Below are positions 43,072 through 51,806 of a DNA stretch of 64,000 nucleotides, piece by piece. Position 1 is the stretch's first letter. Each line of letters starts with the position of its first letter. The notes below the pieces were generated by a model. That model ran no database searches and was not told the DNA's origin. It saw only the letters and a program-made list of their open reading frames with translations. The stretch is from positions 186,001-250,000 of the forward strand of contig NZ_QGGV01000005.1 in NCBI RefSeq assembly GCF_003148765.1, given 5' to 3'. The DNA is from Silicimonas algicola. GTDB lineage: Bacteria > Pseudomonadota > Alphaproteobacteria > Rhodobacterales > Rhodobacteraceae. The translations under genes were made by a program, and so were the position numbers.

Positions 43072-44649
43072 TCAGTCGACGAAGAGATATTCGGTCGCAG
43101 CGATTTCGCGCGCCTTCGAAAGGTCGATGCCGAGGAAGCCCGCGAGCGGCTCGGCATTGTCCTCGGGATCGTTCTTCTCGCGGATGCGATAAAACTCGGG
43201 GAACTTCTGGTCACGAATAAGTTCGCTTTCGCGGAACACGTCGTTGCGGATCGTGGGCAGGAGGGTCCGGAACGTCTCGGCTGACGTGTGCTCGCCCGCC
43301 AGGCCGACGCGCTTGGCGTGGCCCTCGAGGTAATCGTCGGTGTAGTTGCACTCGATCTCGAGAAGCCGGGTCTCGCTGCGGTCGGAGTAGAAGTCGCGGA
43401 AGAGATCGATGTTCGCAGGGTCCAGGCAGATCAGGAGGCTGTCGGTCCCATAGTAATCGAACAGCATCCGCATCAGCGCGCGACGGTGGCGCGTCCGTTT
43501 CGCGAGTGTGGCCTGGATGCCGCCGAGGTCGGTCATCGGTGTGGCCTCCTCGTCGAAGAGATATTCGATTGTCGGCAGGTTCGAGACCTTGGCAATCCGG
43601 TCGAGCAGACGCTTGGCGACGTGCCACTTCTTGCAGGTGACGATCAGAAGCGATCTCTCTCGCCCGATGGTCGCGTCCTTCTCCCAGAAGCGTGGCGCAA
43701 AGCGCTCTCCGACGCGGCCCCGGCCGGTCAGGAAGGTAAAGAGTCGCCGGCCCTCATTCGAGACGCGGAAGCGGACACCGGTTTGGGTATAGAGGCGGCC
43801 GAGCTTCGCTTTCAGGTCGGTCGCCTCGGCGCTGATCTTGCGCGCGAAGAGAAAGTCCTGGGCCAGAAGAAGGTCGTAGTGATCGTTGTAGAAGGTTACC
43901 GGCATCCCATAGTCGGTGAACATCAGGAAGGTCAGCGTGCGGTTGTCGATCTGGTTTTCCGGTACGAGGTGGCGGACCAGGGTCTGGAAGAACGTCTCGT
44001 CGGGGATCCAGGTCGTCTTGAAGAAGCGGACGACGTCGCGGCGCTCGCGGATGAAGTCGAGAATCGCCTCGACGGTCTGACGGCGCAGGCACCACCACTG
44101 GCTTCCGATCATCATCTGGATGTCGCGCGGCACGCGCCGCGTCAGGCCGAGGCGCTTCTGGATCGCATGACTGCCGTAAAAGAGCCTGGGCTGCGTCCTC
44201 TCGTTGAACCAGTGCCGATAGATCAGGCGCTCTTCCTTGAAGCCGGTCTTGATCCAGTCGGAGTCGTGGAAGTCGAAGCTCTCGATGAAGTCGGCGTCGC
44301 GGCGGTCCAGAAAGTCGCGCGAGTACTCCGCCGTCTTGATCGGCATGCAGTCGCCTGAAAGCATGTAGAAGTGCGTCGCGCGCGGAAAAGCCTCCACGGC
44401 GGCCTCCACGGCGGCAAGTGTGGCGCCCACAAGGCTCCATTCGCCCCATCCACATTTCTGGCGGCGTCGGGGGAAGGCGACCCTTGGATTTTCGGACAGC
44501 GCCTCGCGCAGTCTGTCGTAGTCGCCGCGAGGCGACCGGGCGTCAAAATGGATCGCCATGGCATCGCCTGTCGCGGTCAGGCGGGTGGCCTGCGCGATGA
44601 TCGACTCCACGTCCTTGTGGCAAAGAAGAATATAGGCGATTTGCGCCAC
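43072..44649 (-). CDS. GT14-type beta-1,6-N-acetylglucosaminyltransferase-like protein with DUF5928-type C-terminus
   Basis: The 525-residue protein from the GTG at 44649 begins VAQIAYILLCHKDVESIIAQ. Residues 1-270 follow the core-2/I-branching (GT14) pattern: IHFDARSPRGDYDRLREAL, GWGEWSLVGATLAAVEAA, HFYMLSGDCMPIKT, GSQWWCLRRQTVEAIL and TTWIPDETFFQTLV. The second half (LIVTCKKWHVAKRLLDRIAK, LICLDPANIDLFRDFYSDRS) is a separate nucleotide-binding-like domain seen only with this glycosyltransferase. A role in decorating a surface glycan is inferred. It diverges from a sulfotransferase gene. Confidence 0.82.
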   Translation of the reverse strand: MAQIAYILLCHKDVESIIAQATRLTATGDAMAIHFDARSPRGDYDRLREALSENPRVAFPRRRQKCGWGEWSLVGATLAAVEAAVEAFPRATHFYMLSGDCMPIKTAEYSRDFLDRRDADFIESFDFHDSDWIKTGFKEERLIYRHWFNERTQPRLFYGSHAIQKRLGLTRRVPRDIQMMIGSQWWCLRRQTVEAILDFIRERRDVVRFFKTTWIPDETFFQTLVRHLVPENQIDNRTLTFLMFTDYGMPVTFYNDHYDLLLAQDFLFARKISAEATDLKAKLGRLYTQTGVRFRVSNEGRRLFTFLTGRGRVGERFAPRFWEKDATIGRERSLLIVTCKKWHVAKRLLDRIAKVSNLPTIEYLFDEEATPMTDLGGIQATLAKRTRHRRALMRMLFDYYGTDSLLICLDPANIDLFRDFYSDRSETRLLEIECNYTDDYLEGHAKRVGLAGEHTSAETFRTLLPTIRNDVFRESELIRDQKFPEFYRIREKNDPEDNAEPLAGFLGIDLSKAREIAATEYLFVD

Positions 44650-44789
44650 TGTTCCGCCCGTCACCTGCCCTTGTGCCCGCGTCTTCGGTCTAACCCGAGT
44701 CGGAGGATTGAAGAAACCTCGGAAGTTTGCTTTTTTCCCGCCACGCTCCGGTGCATTACAGCGGGAAGCGGAATGGAAGGGTTTCGGCG

Positions 44790-45593
44790 GTGGGTTTCCC
44801 CGGCACATGGATGACCGAAAGCAAGAGCGTCGTCTATCGCGTGGTGCCGAAGTGTGCCTGCTCGACCATCGGCCAGATCATGTACTTCTCGGATCACGGG
44901 CATTTCTACGACGGCGACATCCACGACGCCCGCGAGGGGATCCACAAATGGGCGCAGGACGAAAGCCAGTCCGCGATCATGGACGCCGTGCGGAGCAAGG
45001 GCACGTTCGCCTTCACTTGCGTGCGAAACCCCTACACCCGCATCCTCTCGTCGTTCTTCGACAAGATTTGCGGGGTCCAGAGGAACGGCCAGCGCTATCG
45101 CGGCAGCCTGATCCCGCAACTCGCACAGCAATACGGGATCGAGGTCGAGGGCGACTTCGACCAGATCGCCATGTTCCGCCGCTTTCTTCTGTTCGCGCGC
45201 GACACGATCCGGTTCCGCAAGCCGATGGACCCCGACATCCACTGGTCGGCTCAGGCCGGCCACGTCTCGACCTTCGTGGCGAACGGGGGGCACTATGGCC
45301 GCATCTTCTGGACCGAGAAGTTCGACGAGGGAATGCAGGACGTGCTGAACAGCATCCACGTCAAGGTGCCGGTCGATCTGGCCTCGATTCCGCGCTTCAA
45401 CGAGAGTGAGGGACACGGCCCGAGGCGCGCCCACCCAGTGGAGGACTTCTTCGACGATCTGGCAAAGCACCTGATCTGGGAGATCTACAAGCGCGACTTC
45501 GAGCTCTTCCGTTATGACTTCGAGAACCCGGGAAACCCCATGCCGCTTGGCGAGATCGACCTCGACGAGGTTCACCGCAGGCTGGCGGGGTAG
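44790..45593 (+). CDS. sulfotransferase family 2 protein
   Basis: A 267-residue PAPS-dependent carbohydrate sulfotransferase-like protein. VVPKCACSTIGQIMY holds the 5-prime phosphosulfate loop and FTCVRNPYTRILSSFFDKIC the 3-prime phosphate motif (Arg and Ser). DPDIHWSAQAGHVSTF and RFNESEGHGPRRAHPVEDFF are conserved in the alphaproteobacterial group. The GTG at 44790 (GGAAGG nine bases before) is preferred; the ATG at 44808 and codons at 44727 and 44751 are alternatives. Divergent from the GT14 gene, suggesting glycan synthesis followed by sulfation; PAPS would come from the sat/cysC gene at 51807. Confidence 0.85.
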   Translation: MGFPGTWMTESKSVVYRVVPKCACSTIGQIMYFSDHGHFYDGDIHDAREGIHKWAQDESQSAIMDAVRSKGTFAFTCVRNPYTRILSSFFDKICGVQRNGQRYRGSLIPQLAQQYGIEVEGDFDQIAMFRRFLLFARDTIRFRKPMDPDIHWSAQAGHVSTFVANGGHYGRIFWTEKFDEGMQDVLNSIHVKVPVDLASIPRFNESEGHGPRRAHPVEDFFDDLAKHLIWEIYKRDFELFRYDFENPGNPMPLGEIDLDEVHRRLAG

Positions 45594-45814
45594 ACCCCTC
45601 CGAATCGGGCCAAAGCTGCGGCGCAGCAAGTCGCCAAGGCGGTCGAAGTGTCGGAAACGAGGCTCGGCTTTGCGTATTTCCCCCTCGTATTCAGCCGTTT
45701 AGTCGCATTTATCCCCGTGAAATTGACGCAAGTCTTGTTTCGTGCAGCGCGGTTTGGGCCTATAGTCCCCGTGTTCGAAGCCGCGGATAACGACGGCACT
45801 AATGGGGGGACCTC

Positions 45815-46096
45815 ATGATCAGATCCGAGTTGGTGCAGAAGATCGCTGACGAGAACCCTCATCTGTATCAGCGCGACGTCGAGCGGATCGTGGCCACGAT
45901 CTTCGACGAGATCATCGAGGCGATGGCGCGCGGCGACCGGGTTGAGCTTCGTGGCTTCGGCGCCTTCTCGGTCAAGAAGCGTGATGGACGTGTCGGACGG
46001 AACCCGCGCACGGGCGACAGCGTAGAGGTCGAAGAGAAGCATGTTCCGTTCTTCAAGACGGGCAAGCTTTTGCGGGACCGACTGAACGGGAAGTGA
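45815..46096 (+). CDS. ihfB: integration host factor subunit beta
   Basis: DNA-bending nucleoid protein. The 93-residue protein starts [20 protein letters not shown] and holds the beta-arm signature [20 protein letters not shown], with [16 protein letters not shown] at the end. EEKHVPFFK distinguishes the beta chain from HU and from the alpha chain. It precedes lapA by one base, the usual order in this group. The 220 bases upstream contain TATAGT at 45761 but no well-spaced -35. Confidence 0.95.
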   Translation: MIRSELVQKIADENPHLYQRDVERIVATIFDEIIEAMARGDRVELRGFGAFSVKKRDGRVGRNPRTGDSVEVEEKHVPFFKTGKLLRDRLNGK

Positions 46097-46097
46097 C

Positions 46098-46442
46098 ATG
46101 CGCCTGATCAAGCTGATCGTCCTGGCCCTGATCGCGATCGTCATGATCGTGGTGGCCGTGGCTAACATCCAACCTCTGACACTCAGGCTTCTGCCCGATG
46201 ACCTGGCGCGTCTTCTCGGCTTCAACTGGGAAGCAACGCTGCCGGCGTTCGCCTATCTTCTCATGGCCGCTATCGTCGGCCTTCTCTTCGGCTTCGTGTG
46301 GGAATGGGTGCGAGAGCACAAGCATCGCGCCACGGCCGTGCAGGAACGGCGCGAGCGGGTGCGGCTTGAACAGGAAGTGCAGCGCGTCTCTCCCTCGCCG
46401 GAAAAGGGCGATGACGTCCTCGCGCTGCTTGAGGGTCGCTGA
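46098..46442 (+). CDS. LapA (DUF1049) family membrane protein
   Basis: The 114-residue product has two membrane helices (LIKLIVLALIAIVMIVVAVAN and AFAYLLMAAIVGLLFGFVWE) and a cytosolic basic coiled-coil tail. This matches the LapA/YciS family, which in enteric bacteria works with LapB in controlling LpxC and LPS assembly. Directly follows ihfB, as in many proteobacteria; trpF follows after 21 bases. Confidence 0.9.
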   Translation: MRLIKLIVLALIAIVMIVVAVANIQPLTLRLLPDDLARLLGFNWEATLPAFAYLLMAAIVGLLFGFVWEWVREHKHRATAVQERRERVRLEQEVQRVSPSPEKGDDVLALLEGR

Positions 46443-46463
46443 CGGGCGCGCTAGACCGCGCCC

Positions 46464-47105
46464 ATGCAATCCACCGTCCGCGTCAAGATTTGCGGTCTCA
46501 GGACCCCCGAAGCCGTCGCCGCCGCAGCGGAGGCGGGGGCGTCCTATGTGGGATTCGTGTTCTTCCCCAGGTCGCCGCGCGCCCTGACGCCTGACGAGGC
46601 GCGCGCACTGTCCGTCGACGTACCCTCCGGTGTCGCCAAGGTCGGGCTCCTCGTCGATGCAGACGACGCGCTTCTCGACGACATCGACCGCCTGGTGCCG
46701 CTGGACATGCTTCAGCTACACGGCAGCGAGACGCCCGAGCGTGTGGCCGAAGTGCGCACGCGCTATGGACTGCCCGTGATGAAGGCGATCGGAATCGCAG
46801 ATGCGGCCGACCTGTCGCTGCTCGACGATTTCGCCGGTGTCGCGGACCAGATCCTTGTCGACGCGAAACCTCCGACCGCGGGCGCGCTGCCGGGCGGGAA
46901 CGGTCTGTCCTTCGACTGGCGCCTGATTGCAAACCGTCGCTGGTCCTTGCCCTGGATGCTGGCCGGCGGGCTGACGCCTTCGAATGTCGCGGAAGCCGTC
47001 GCACTGACGGGTGCGCCGCAGGTGGATGTTTCATCTGGTGTCGAGAGCGCGCCGGGCGTCAAGGACCTGAGCCTCATCAAGGCTTTCGTGGACGCACTCC
47101 GGTGA
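46464..47105 (+). CDS. trpF: phosphoribosylanthranilate isomerase
   Basis: Third step of tryptophan synthesis. The 213-residue TIM barrel contains [20 protein letters not shown] with the catalytic Cys, [52 protein letters not shown] with the catalytic Asp, and [11 protein letters not shown] and [15 protein letters not shown] for phosphate binding. In Rhodobacterales trpB normally follows; here the next gene is a GNAT acetyltransferase starting within the trpF stop (GTGA). Confidence 0.95.
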   Translation: MQSTVRVKICGLRTPEAVAAAAEAGASYVGFVFFPRSPRALTPDEARALSVDVPSGVAKVGLLVDADDALLDDIDRLVPLDMLQLHGSETPERVAEVRTRYGLPVMKAIGIADAADLSLLDDFAGVADQILVDAKPPTAGALPGGNGLSFDWRLIANRRWSLPWMLAGGLTPSNVAEAVALTGAPQVDVSSGVESAPGVKDLSLIKAFVDALR

Positions 47106-47551
47106 GCGTGACGTTCCGCGAGGCTGCCGAGGGCGATCTGCCTGCCGTGGTCGACCTTCTCACGGATGACGCGCTCGGGAGGGGTCGCGAAGGGGGCGAC
47201 CTCGTTCGTTACCGGGATGCGTTCCGCACCATGGCGCGAGACGGTTTCAACCGGCTGATCGTCGGTCAGGACGATGCGGGTCGTATCGTCGCCACCTATC
47301 AGCTGACGATCATTCACGGCATCTCATTGAACGCCGCGACGCGCGCGCAGATCGAAGGGGTGCGCGTGGCGACCGACCTGCGGGGCGGCGGGATCGGTGC
47401 TGCGCTTCTGGCCGACGCCGAAGCGCGGGCCAGGGCCGGCGGTGCAACGCTCCTTCAGTTCACGACGAATCGCGTCCGCGACCGCGCACACGACTTCTAT
47501 CGCCGCGCGGGCTACGAGGACACGCACATCGGCTTCAAGAAGACCCTTTAG
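47102..47551 (+). CDS. GNAT family N-acetyltransferase
   Basis: A 149-residue single-domain acetyltransferase. [20 protein letters not shown] begins the fold, [20 protein letters not shown] is the acetyl-CoA loop (R-x-x-G-x-G/A) and [20 protein letters not shown] the closing motif. Substrate unknown; it resembles PaiA/YsnE-like amino acid acetyltransferases. GTG start overlapping the trpF stop. Convergent with the penicillin-binding protein gene, the two stops interleaving at 47548-47551. Confidence 0.9.
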   Translation: MSVTFREAAEGDLPAVVDLLTDDALGRGREGGDLVRYRDAFRTMARDGFNRLIVGQDDAGRIVATYQLTIIHGISLNAATRAQIEGVRVATDLRGGGIGAALLADAEARARAGGATLLQFTTNRVRDRAHDFYRRAGYEDTHIGFKKTL

Positions 47552-49686
47552 CGCGACCCGAAGAGTTCGTTCAGGATGTTGATGATGACACGCTCGGTCT
47601 GATTTCCGGGCTGGTTTCGCGTCGGCTGCTGGCGCCGTGGCTCGGCCTGTTGAGCGACCGCCTGAGGCGCTTCCATCGGAAGCTCATGCACGGGAAGCCC
47701 CTCGTGGACGCGGGTCATCACCTCGTGCCAGATCTCGGCAGGCAAACCCCCGCCTGTTACGCCGGTCAGGGGCGTGTTGTCGTCGTATCCCATCCAGACG
47801 CCTGCGACATAGTCGGCCGTGAACCCGACGAACCACGCATCCCGCGACGCGCTGGTCGTGCCCGTCTTGCCCGCTGCGGGCCGCCCCTCGAGCCGTGCCC
47901 GCGTTCCAGTCCCGACTTCCATCGCCTGGTGCATCATGAAGGTGAGCTGGCGGGCCGCGCCTTCCTGGATGACGCGCTCGCCGATGCCGCCTTCCTGGAC
48001 CAGAAGCGGCTTCTCCTCGCCCTTGAGCCGCAGCTCGATCAGTCCGTAGGGATCGACGGAGGAGCCTCCGTTCAGGATGCCCGCATAGGCGCGCGTCATT
48101 TCGAGAAGGGTCGATTCGGACGAGCCAAGCGCCACGGCAGGCCCGACCGCGATATCGCTTGCCAGTCCGAAGTCGGCGGCGATCTTGACGACGGCCTCGC
48201 GGCCGACCCGCTCGAAGACCTTGACGGCGGGAATGTTCAGCGATTGCGCCAGGGCCTGCGTCAGCGTGACCGTACCCGCGAAGGTGCGGGTATAGTTCTC
48301 GGGACACCATTCGCCCGATCCCGGCACGTCGAGGCAGTAGGGTTCGTCTCGAACGGTCGTGTTCGGGGGAAAGCCCATATCCAGTGCTGCAGCATAGACG
48401 AAAGGCTTGAACGCCGAGCCGGTCTGGCGTTTCGCCTGAATTGCCCGGTTGAACTGACCCGCGACACCCTTGAACTTGCGGCCGCCCACCATGGCGCGCA
48501 CCGCGCCGTCGGCAGACATCACGACAATGGCTGCCTGCGCTTCGGAGCCGTCGCGGACCTTGTTGTCGAAGATGTACTGAAGACCTTCCTCGGCCGCCTT
48601 CTGGATCCGCTGGTCGAAGGTGGTTTGAATGACCACGTCCTCGGTCGTCTCCTCGGTCAGGAAGGTCGGCCCCATGTCCATGACCCAATCGGCGAAATAG
48701 CCCCCTGCGCGCGCCTCGGCCGCTTCGGACAGGGTCGCGGGCGTGCGGCGGGCCTCCTCGGCCTCTGCGGCAGTCAGGTAGCCCTGCTCTTCCATCAGCT
48801 TGACGATGGTGGCCGCACGGTCCCGGCTGAGTTGAAGGTTCGCGGTCGGAGCATAGCGGCTTGGCGCCTTCAGAAGACCGGCGAGCATCGCCGCCTCGGA
48901 TGGCAGAAGCTCGTTCGCCGACCTGCCGAAATAGCGCTGCGCCGCCGCTTCGAAGCCGCGCGCGCCGGCGCCCAGATAGGCGCGGTTGAGGTAGATCGAA
49001 AGGATGTCATCTTTCGAATATCGCAACTCCATCGCCATGGCATAGACGGCTTCCTTGACCTTGCGGCCCAGAGTCGTTCGACGACATTCGGTCTCGTACT
49101 CGGCCTCGGTCATCCCGCTTTCCGGGCTATAGGGCACGCCGAGGCAGAGAAGCTTAGCGACCTGCTGCGTGATCGTAGAGCCGCCGTTGCCCGACAAAGG
49201 TCCGCGCCCCTCGGCGAGGTTGATGCGGACGGCGCTGGCGATGCCGCGAGGCGAAAGGCCGAAGTGCCCGTAGAACCGCTTGTCCTCGGTCGCAACGACT
49301 GCGTTACGCAGGTGGGGTGACACCGTATCCGCGCTGATCTGGCCACCGAACTGCTCGCCCCGCCAGGCGAACACCTTGTTATCGCGGTCAAGAAGCGTAA
49401 CAGAACCGCGCGAGCGCCCGTCGACAAGCGCACTGACCGGAGGCAGGGTCGCTGCATAATAGATGACGGCCAAGGCTGTCACGATGAGGACCAGCGCGCC
49501 GACGCGCCAGCCCACGCCCCAGACAAGACGAACAACCGCACGGAAAAGCCAGACCACAGGATTGCGGCTCGCCGCGCGGACGCGGCGCGGCTTCTTGGCT
49601 CGCGCTGGTGCGGGCTTCGATTTCGGTTTGCGCGAAGTCGCGCGCTTGTCGGCGACCAAGGGCCGCTTCCCGTTCGAGCTACTCAT
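47548..49686 (-). CDS. class A penicillin-binding protein, PBP1A-like
   Basis: Bifunctional peptidoglycan synthase, 712 residues from the ATG at 49686. A basic cytosolic N-terminus (SRKPKSKPAPARAKKPRR) precedes one membrane helix (VGALVLIVTALAVIYYAA). The GT51 transglycosylase follows with VVATEDKRFYGHFGLSPRG (catalytic Glu) and GGSTITQQVAKLL. The transpeptidase has QTGSAFKPFVYAAALD (catalytic Ser), SQSLNIPAVKVFE and AAGKTGTTSASRDAWFVGFT. The tail is Gln/Pro-rich. A sharp shift to AT-rich DNA marks its promoter region shared with glnK. Confidence 0.93.
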   Translation of the reverse strand: MSSSNGKRPLVADKRATSRKPKSKPAPARAKKPRRVRAASRNPVVWLFRAVVRLVWGVGWRVGALVLIVTALAVIYYAATLPPVSALVDGRSRGSVTLLDRDNKVFAWRGEQFGGQISADTVSPHLRNAVVATEDKRFYGHFGLSPRGIASAVRINLAEGRGPLSGNGGSTITQQVAKLLCLGVPYSPESGMTEAEYETECRRTTLGRKVKEAVYAMAMELRYSKDDILSIYLNRAYLGAGARGFEAAAQRYFGRSANELLPSEAAMLAGLLKAPSRYAPTANLQLSRDRAATIVKLMEEQGYLTAAEAEEARRTPATLSEAAEARAGGYFADWVMDMGPTFLTEETTEDVVIQTTFDQRIQKAAEEGLQYIFDNKVRDGSEAQAAIVVMSADGAVRAMVGGRKFKGVAGQFNRAIQAKRQTGSAFKPFVYAAALDMGFPPNTTVRDEPYCLDVPGSGEWCPENYTRTFAGTVTLTQALAQSLNIPAVKVFERVGREAVVKIAADFGLASDIAVGPAVALGSSESTLLEMTRAYAGILNGGSSVDPYGLIELRLKGEEKPLLVQEGGIGERVIQEGAARQLTFMMHQAMEVGTGTRARLEGRPAAGKTGTTSASRDAWFVGFTADYVAGVWMGYDDNTPLTGVTGGGLPAEIWHEVMTRVHEGLPVHELPMEAPQAVAQQAEPRRQQPTRNQPGNQTERVIINILNELFGSR

Positions 49687-49808
49687 ACGCCCGGTCCATT
49701 GTTCCTGCCTCGGAGGCCAACATAATGCGAAGACTCCCCGAAGTGGAGCGGCAAACGTGCAGAGGTCGGGGACACGCTCATCCTCATGTCGCACAAAAAT
49801 TAATCAAA

Positions 49809-49823
49809 GCACATAAATTGTGC
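49809..49823. promoter_or_regulatory. NtrC-like binding site upstream of glnK-amtB
   Basis: GCAC-ATAAATT-GTGC matches the GCAC-N7-GTGC core of NtrC sites, flanked by A on both sides, in an AT-rich patch 133 bases before the glnK start. Nitrogen-limited activation of glnK-amtB by NtrC is general in proteobacteria. No sigma-54 element (GG-N10-GC with TGGC/TTGC) was clear, consistent with Rhodobacter NtrC acting with the main sigma factor. Confidence 0.5.
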
Positions 49824-49955
49824 AAATATTGTTCCACATAAACCTTTCCTGTGCGTTTCCCCCTCAGCCTCGCGCTTGTGAGCCCGTTCGTTGAGCCGTC
49901 ATGTCGGTCCACGAGTGCGGCGTGGAGTGCGCCGCGATCATGCGGAAGGGGATCC

Positions 49956-50294
49956 ATGAAACTCATCATCGCAGCGATCAAGCCGTTCAAGCTCGAAGAG
50001 GTGCGCGAAGCGCTCACCTCGATCGGGGTGCGCGGCATGATGGTGACCGAAATCAAGGGTTTCGGCTCACAGTCGGGACACACTGAAATCTACCGGGGTG
50101 CGGAATACGCCGTGAACTTCGTGCCGAAGGTCAAGCTCGAGATCGTTGTGCCGTCCTCGATGGCCGACCAGGTCGTCGAGACGATCGCCTCGACCGCCAA
50201 GACCGACAAGATCGGCGACGGAAAGATTTTCGTCCTCGACGTCCAGTCCGCCCTGCGCGTGCGCACGGGCGAGACCAATGAAGACGCGATCTGA
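49956..50294 (+). CDS. glnK: nitrogen regulatory protein PII (GlnK)
   Basis: Trimeric sensor of 2-oxoglutarate and ATP/ADP that binds AmtB. The 112 residues begin [20 protein letters not shown]; the T-loop [15 protein letters not shown] has the uridylylation Tyr51, and the B-loop and C-loop read [10 protein letters not shown]-like ([15 protein letters not shown]) and [11 protein letters not shown]. Linkage to amtB, 30 bases downstream, marks it as GlnK and not GlnB. Confidence 0.95.
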   Translation: MKLIIAAIKPFKLEEVREALTSIGVRGMMVTEIKGFGSQSGHTEIYRGAEYAVNFVPKVKLEIVVPSSMADQVVETIASTAKTDKIGDGKIFVLDVQSALRVRTGETNEDAI

Positions 50295-50324
50295 ATCGCA
50301 CCATACCGACCAAGGGGTAGATAG

Positions 50325-51671
50325 ATGGAACTGAAGAAAACTCTCGGGCTGGTAGGTGCGGCGACGCTTCTCTCGGCCCTTCCGGCGCTGGCGCAGGAGG
50401 CGGCCACTGCCGAGGCAGTCACCGAAGTGGTTACCGAGACGATGGACAAAGGCGATGTCGCCTGGATGATGACCGCGACGCTTCTCGTCCTGTTCATGAT
50501 CCTGCCGGGCCTCGCGCTGTTCTACGGCGGTCTCGTCAGGTCGAAGAACATGCTGTCCGTTCTCATGCAGTGCACGACCATCTCTGCCTTGTGCATGGTG
50601 ATCTGGGCGCTCTGGGGCTATTCCTTCGCCTTCGGCGGCGGCACGTCGCCGTACTGGGGCGGGATGGGCAAGCTGTTCCTCTCGGGCGTGACGGCGGATT
50701 CCATGGCTGCCACTTTCACCGATGGCGTCGTGATCCCGGAATACGTGTTCATCGCCTTCCAGATGACATTCGCCGCCATCACCCCGGCCCTGATCGTCGG
50801 CGCCTTCGCCGAGCGCATCAAGTTCGGCTCGCTGATGGTCTTCATCGCGCTCTGGGTGACCTTCGTCTATTTCCCCGTCGCGCACATGGTCTGGGACGCC
50901 TCCGGGCTGATCTTCAACTGGGGCGCCATCGACTTTGCTGGCGGCACCGTGGTCCACATCAACGCAGGCATCGCGGCACTCGTCGGCTGCATCATCATCG
51001 GGCCGCGCGTCGGTTTCCGGAAGGACAACATGGCGCCGCACTCGATGACGCTGACGCTTGTCGGAGCCGCGATCCTCTGGGTCGGCTGGTTCGGCTTCAA
51101 CGCGGGGTCGAACCTCGAGGCGAACGGCGGTGCGGGTCTCGCGATGATCAACACCTTCCTTGCCACGGCTGGTGCAATCCTCGCCTGGAACATCATCGAG
51201 AAGATGACCCGCAAGCACTCTTCCATGCTGGGCGCCGCCTCGGGCATGATCGCCGGTCTCGTCGCGATTACGCCGGCCTGTGGCACGGTCGGCCCGATCG
51301 GGGCGATCGTCCTCGGCGCCGTCGCGTCGCTCGGATGCTACTTCTTCGTGGCCGTCATCAAGAACAAGTTCGGCTATGACGACAGCCTCGACGTGTTCGG
51401 CATCCACGGCATCGGCGGCATCATCGGCGCCGTCGGCACGGGCATCTTCACCGCTCCGGGTCTGGGCGGCACCGGCGGCGACGACTACTCGCTCGCTGGC
51501 CAGACGATGATCCAGATCCAGGCTGTGCTGGTGACGGTGATCTGGTGTGGTGTGGTCTCCTTCATCCTCTTCATGGTTGTGAAGGGCCTGATGGGCCTGC
51601 GCGTGACCGAAGAGGAAGAGCGCCAGGGCCTCGACCAGACGAGCCACGGCGAATCCGCTTACAGCTACTGA
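50325..51671 (+). CDS. amtB: ammonium transporter
   Basis: Inner-membrane ammonium channel, 448 residues. The N-terminus ELKKTLGLVGAATLLSALPA is a cleavable signal, then eleven helices. FYGGLVRSKNMLSVLMQ, the Phe gate region, DFAGGTVVHINAGIAALVG (first pore His), GWFGFNAGSNLEAN and DVFGIHGIGGIIGAVGTGIF (second pore His) are the family signatures. The cytosolic tail EEEERQGLDQTSHGESAYSY is where PII interacts. A strong terminator follows. Confidence 0.96.
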   Translation: MELKKTLGLVGAATLLSALPALAQEAATAEAVTEVVTETMDKGDVAWMMTATLLVLFMILPGLALFYGGLVRSKNMLSVLMQCTTISALCMVIWALWGYSFAFGGGTSPYWGGMGKLFLSGVTADSMAATFTDGVVIPEYVFIAFQMTFAAITPALIVGAFAERIKFGSLMVFIALWVTFVYFPVAHMVWDASGLIFNWGAIDFAGGTVVHINAGIAALVGCIIIGPRVGFRKDNMAPHSMTLTLVGAAILWVGWFGFNAGSNLEANGGAGLAMINTFLATAGAILAWNIIEKMTRKHSSMLGAASGMIAGLVAITPACGTVGPIGAIVLGAVASLGCYFFVAVIKNKFGYDDSLDVFGIHGIGGIIGAVGTGIFTAPGLGGTGGDDYSLAGQTMIQIQAVLVTVIWCGVVSFILFMVVKGLMGLRVTEEEERQGLDQTSHGESAYSY

Positions 51672-51698
51672 CGGTCCTCCCCCTGATGTGGCCTATCT

Positions 51699-51725
51699 GC
51701 CCGGGCGTTCGCGCCCGGGCCTTTT
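51699..51725 (+). terminator. rho-independent terminator after amtB
   Basis: GCCCGGGCG (51699-51707), TTCG, CGCCCGGGC (51712-51720), then CTTTT: a perfect 9-bp stem with UUCG loop and T-run, 27 bases past the amtB stop. Confidence 0.93.
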
Positions 51726-51745
51726 CAATCCCGGGACAGGGACAC

Positions 51746-51785
51746 AAAAGAGAACGGCCCGCCTCCGGTCAGGAGACGGGCCGTT
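51746..51785 (-). terminator. rho-independent terminator after sat/cysC
   Basis: AACGGCCCG (51753-51761) pairs with CGGGCCGTT (51777-51785). On the minus strand the hairpin is followed by CTCTTTTG (A-run at 51746-51749 on the plus strand), 21 bases after the sat/cysC stop. Confidence 0.88.
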
Positions 51786-51806
51786 CGCTCATCAGCCGTT
51801 CAGGGT

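Noticed and set aside
45723-45766. TTGACG and TATAGT before ihfB as a promoter
   Set aside because: The two are 32 bases apart, too far; the nearer TTGTTT gives 20, so no confident promoter is called.
49956-51671. sigma-54 promoter before glnK-amtB
   Set aside because: No TGGC-N8-TTGC-like element was found in the upstream interval.
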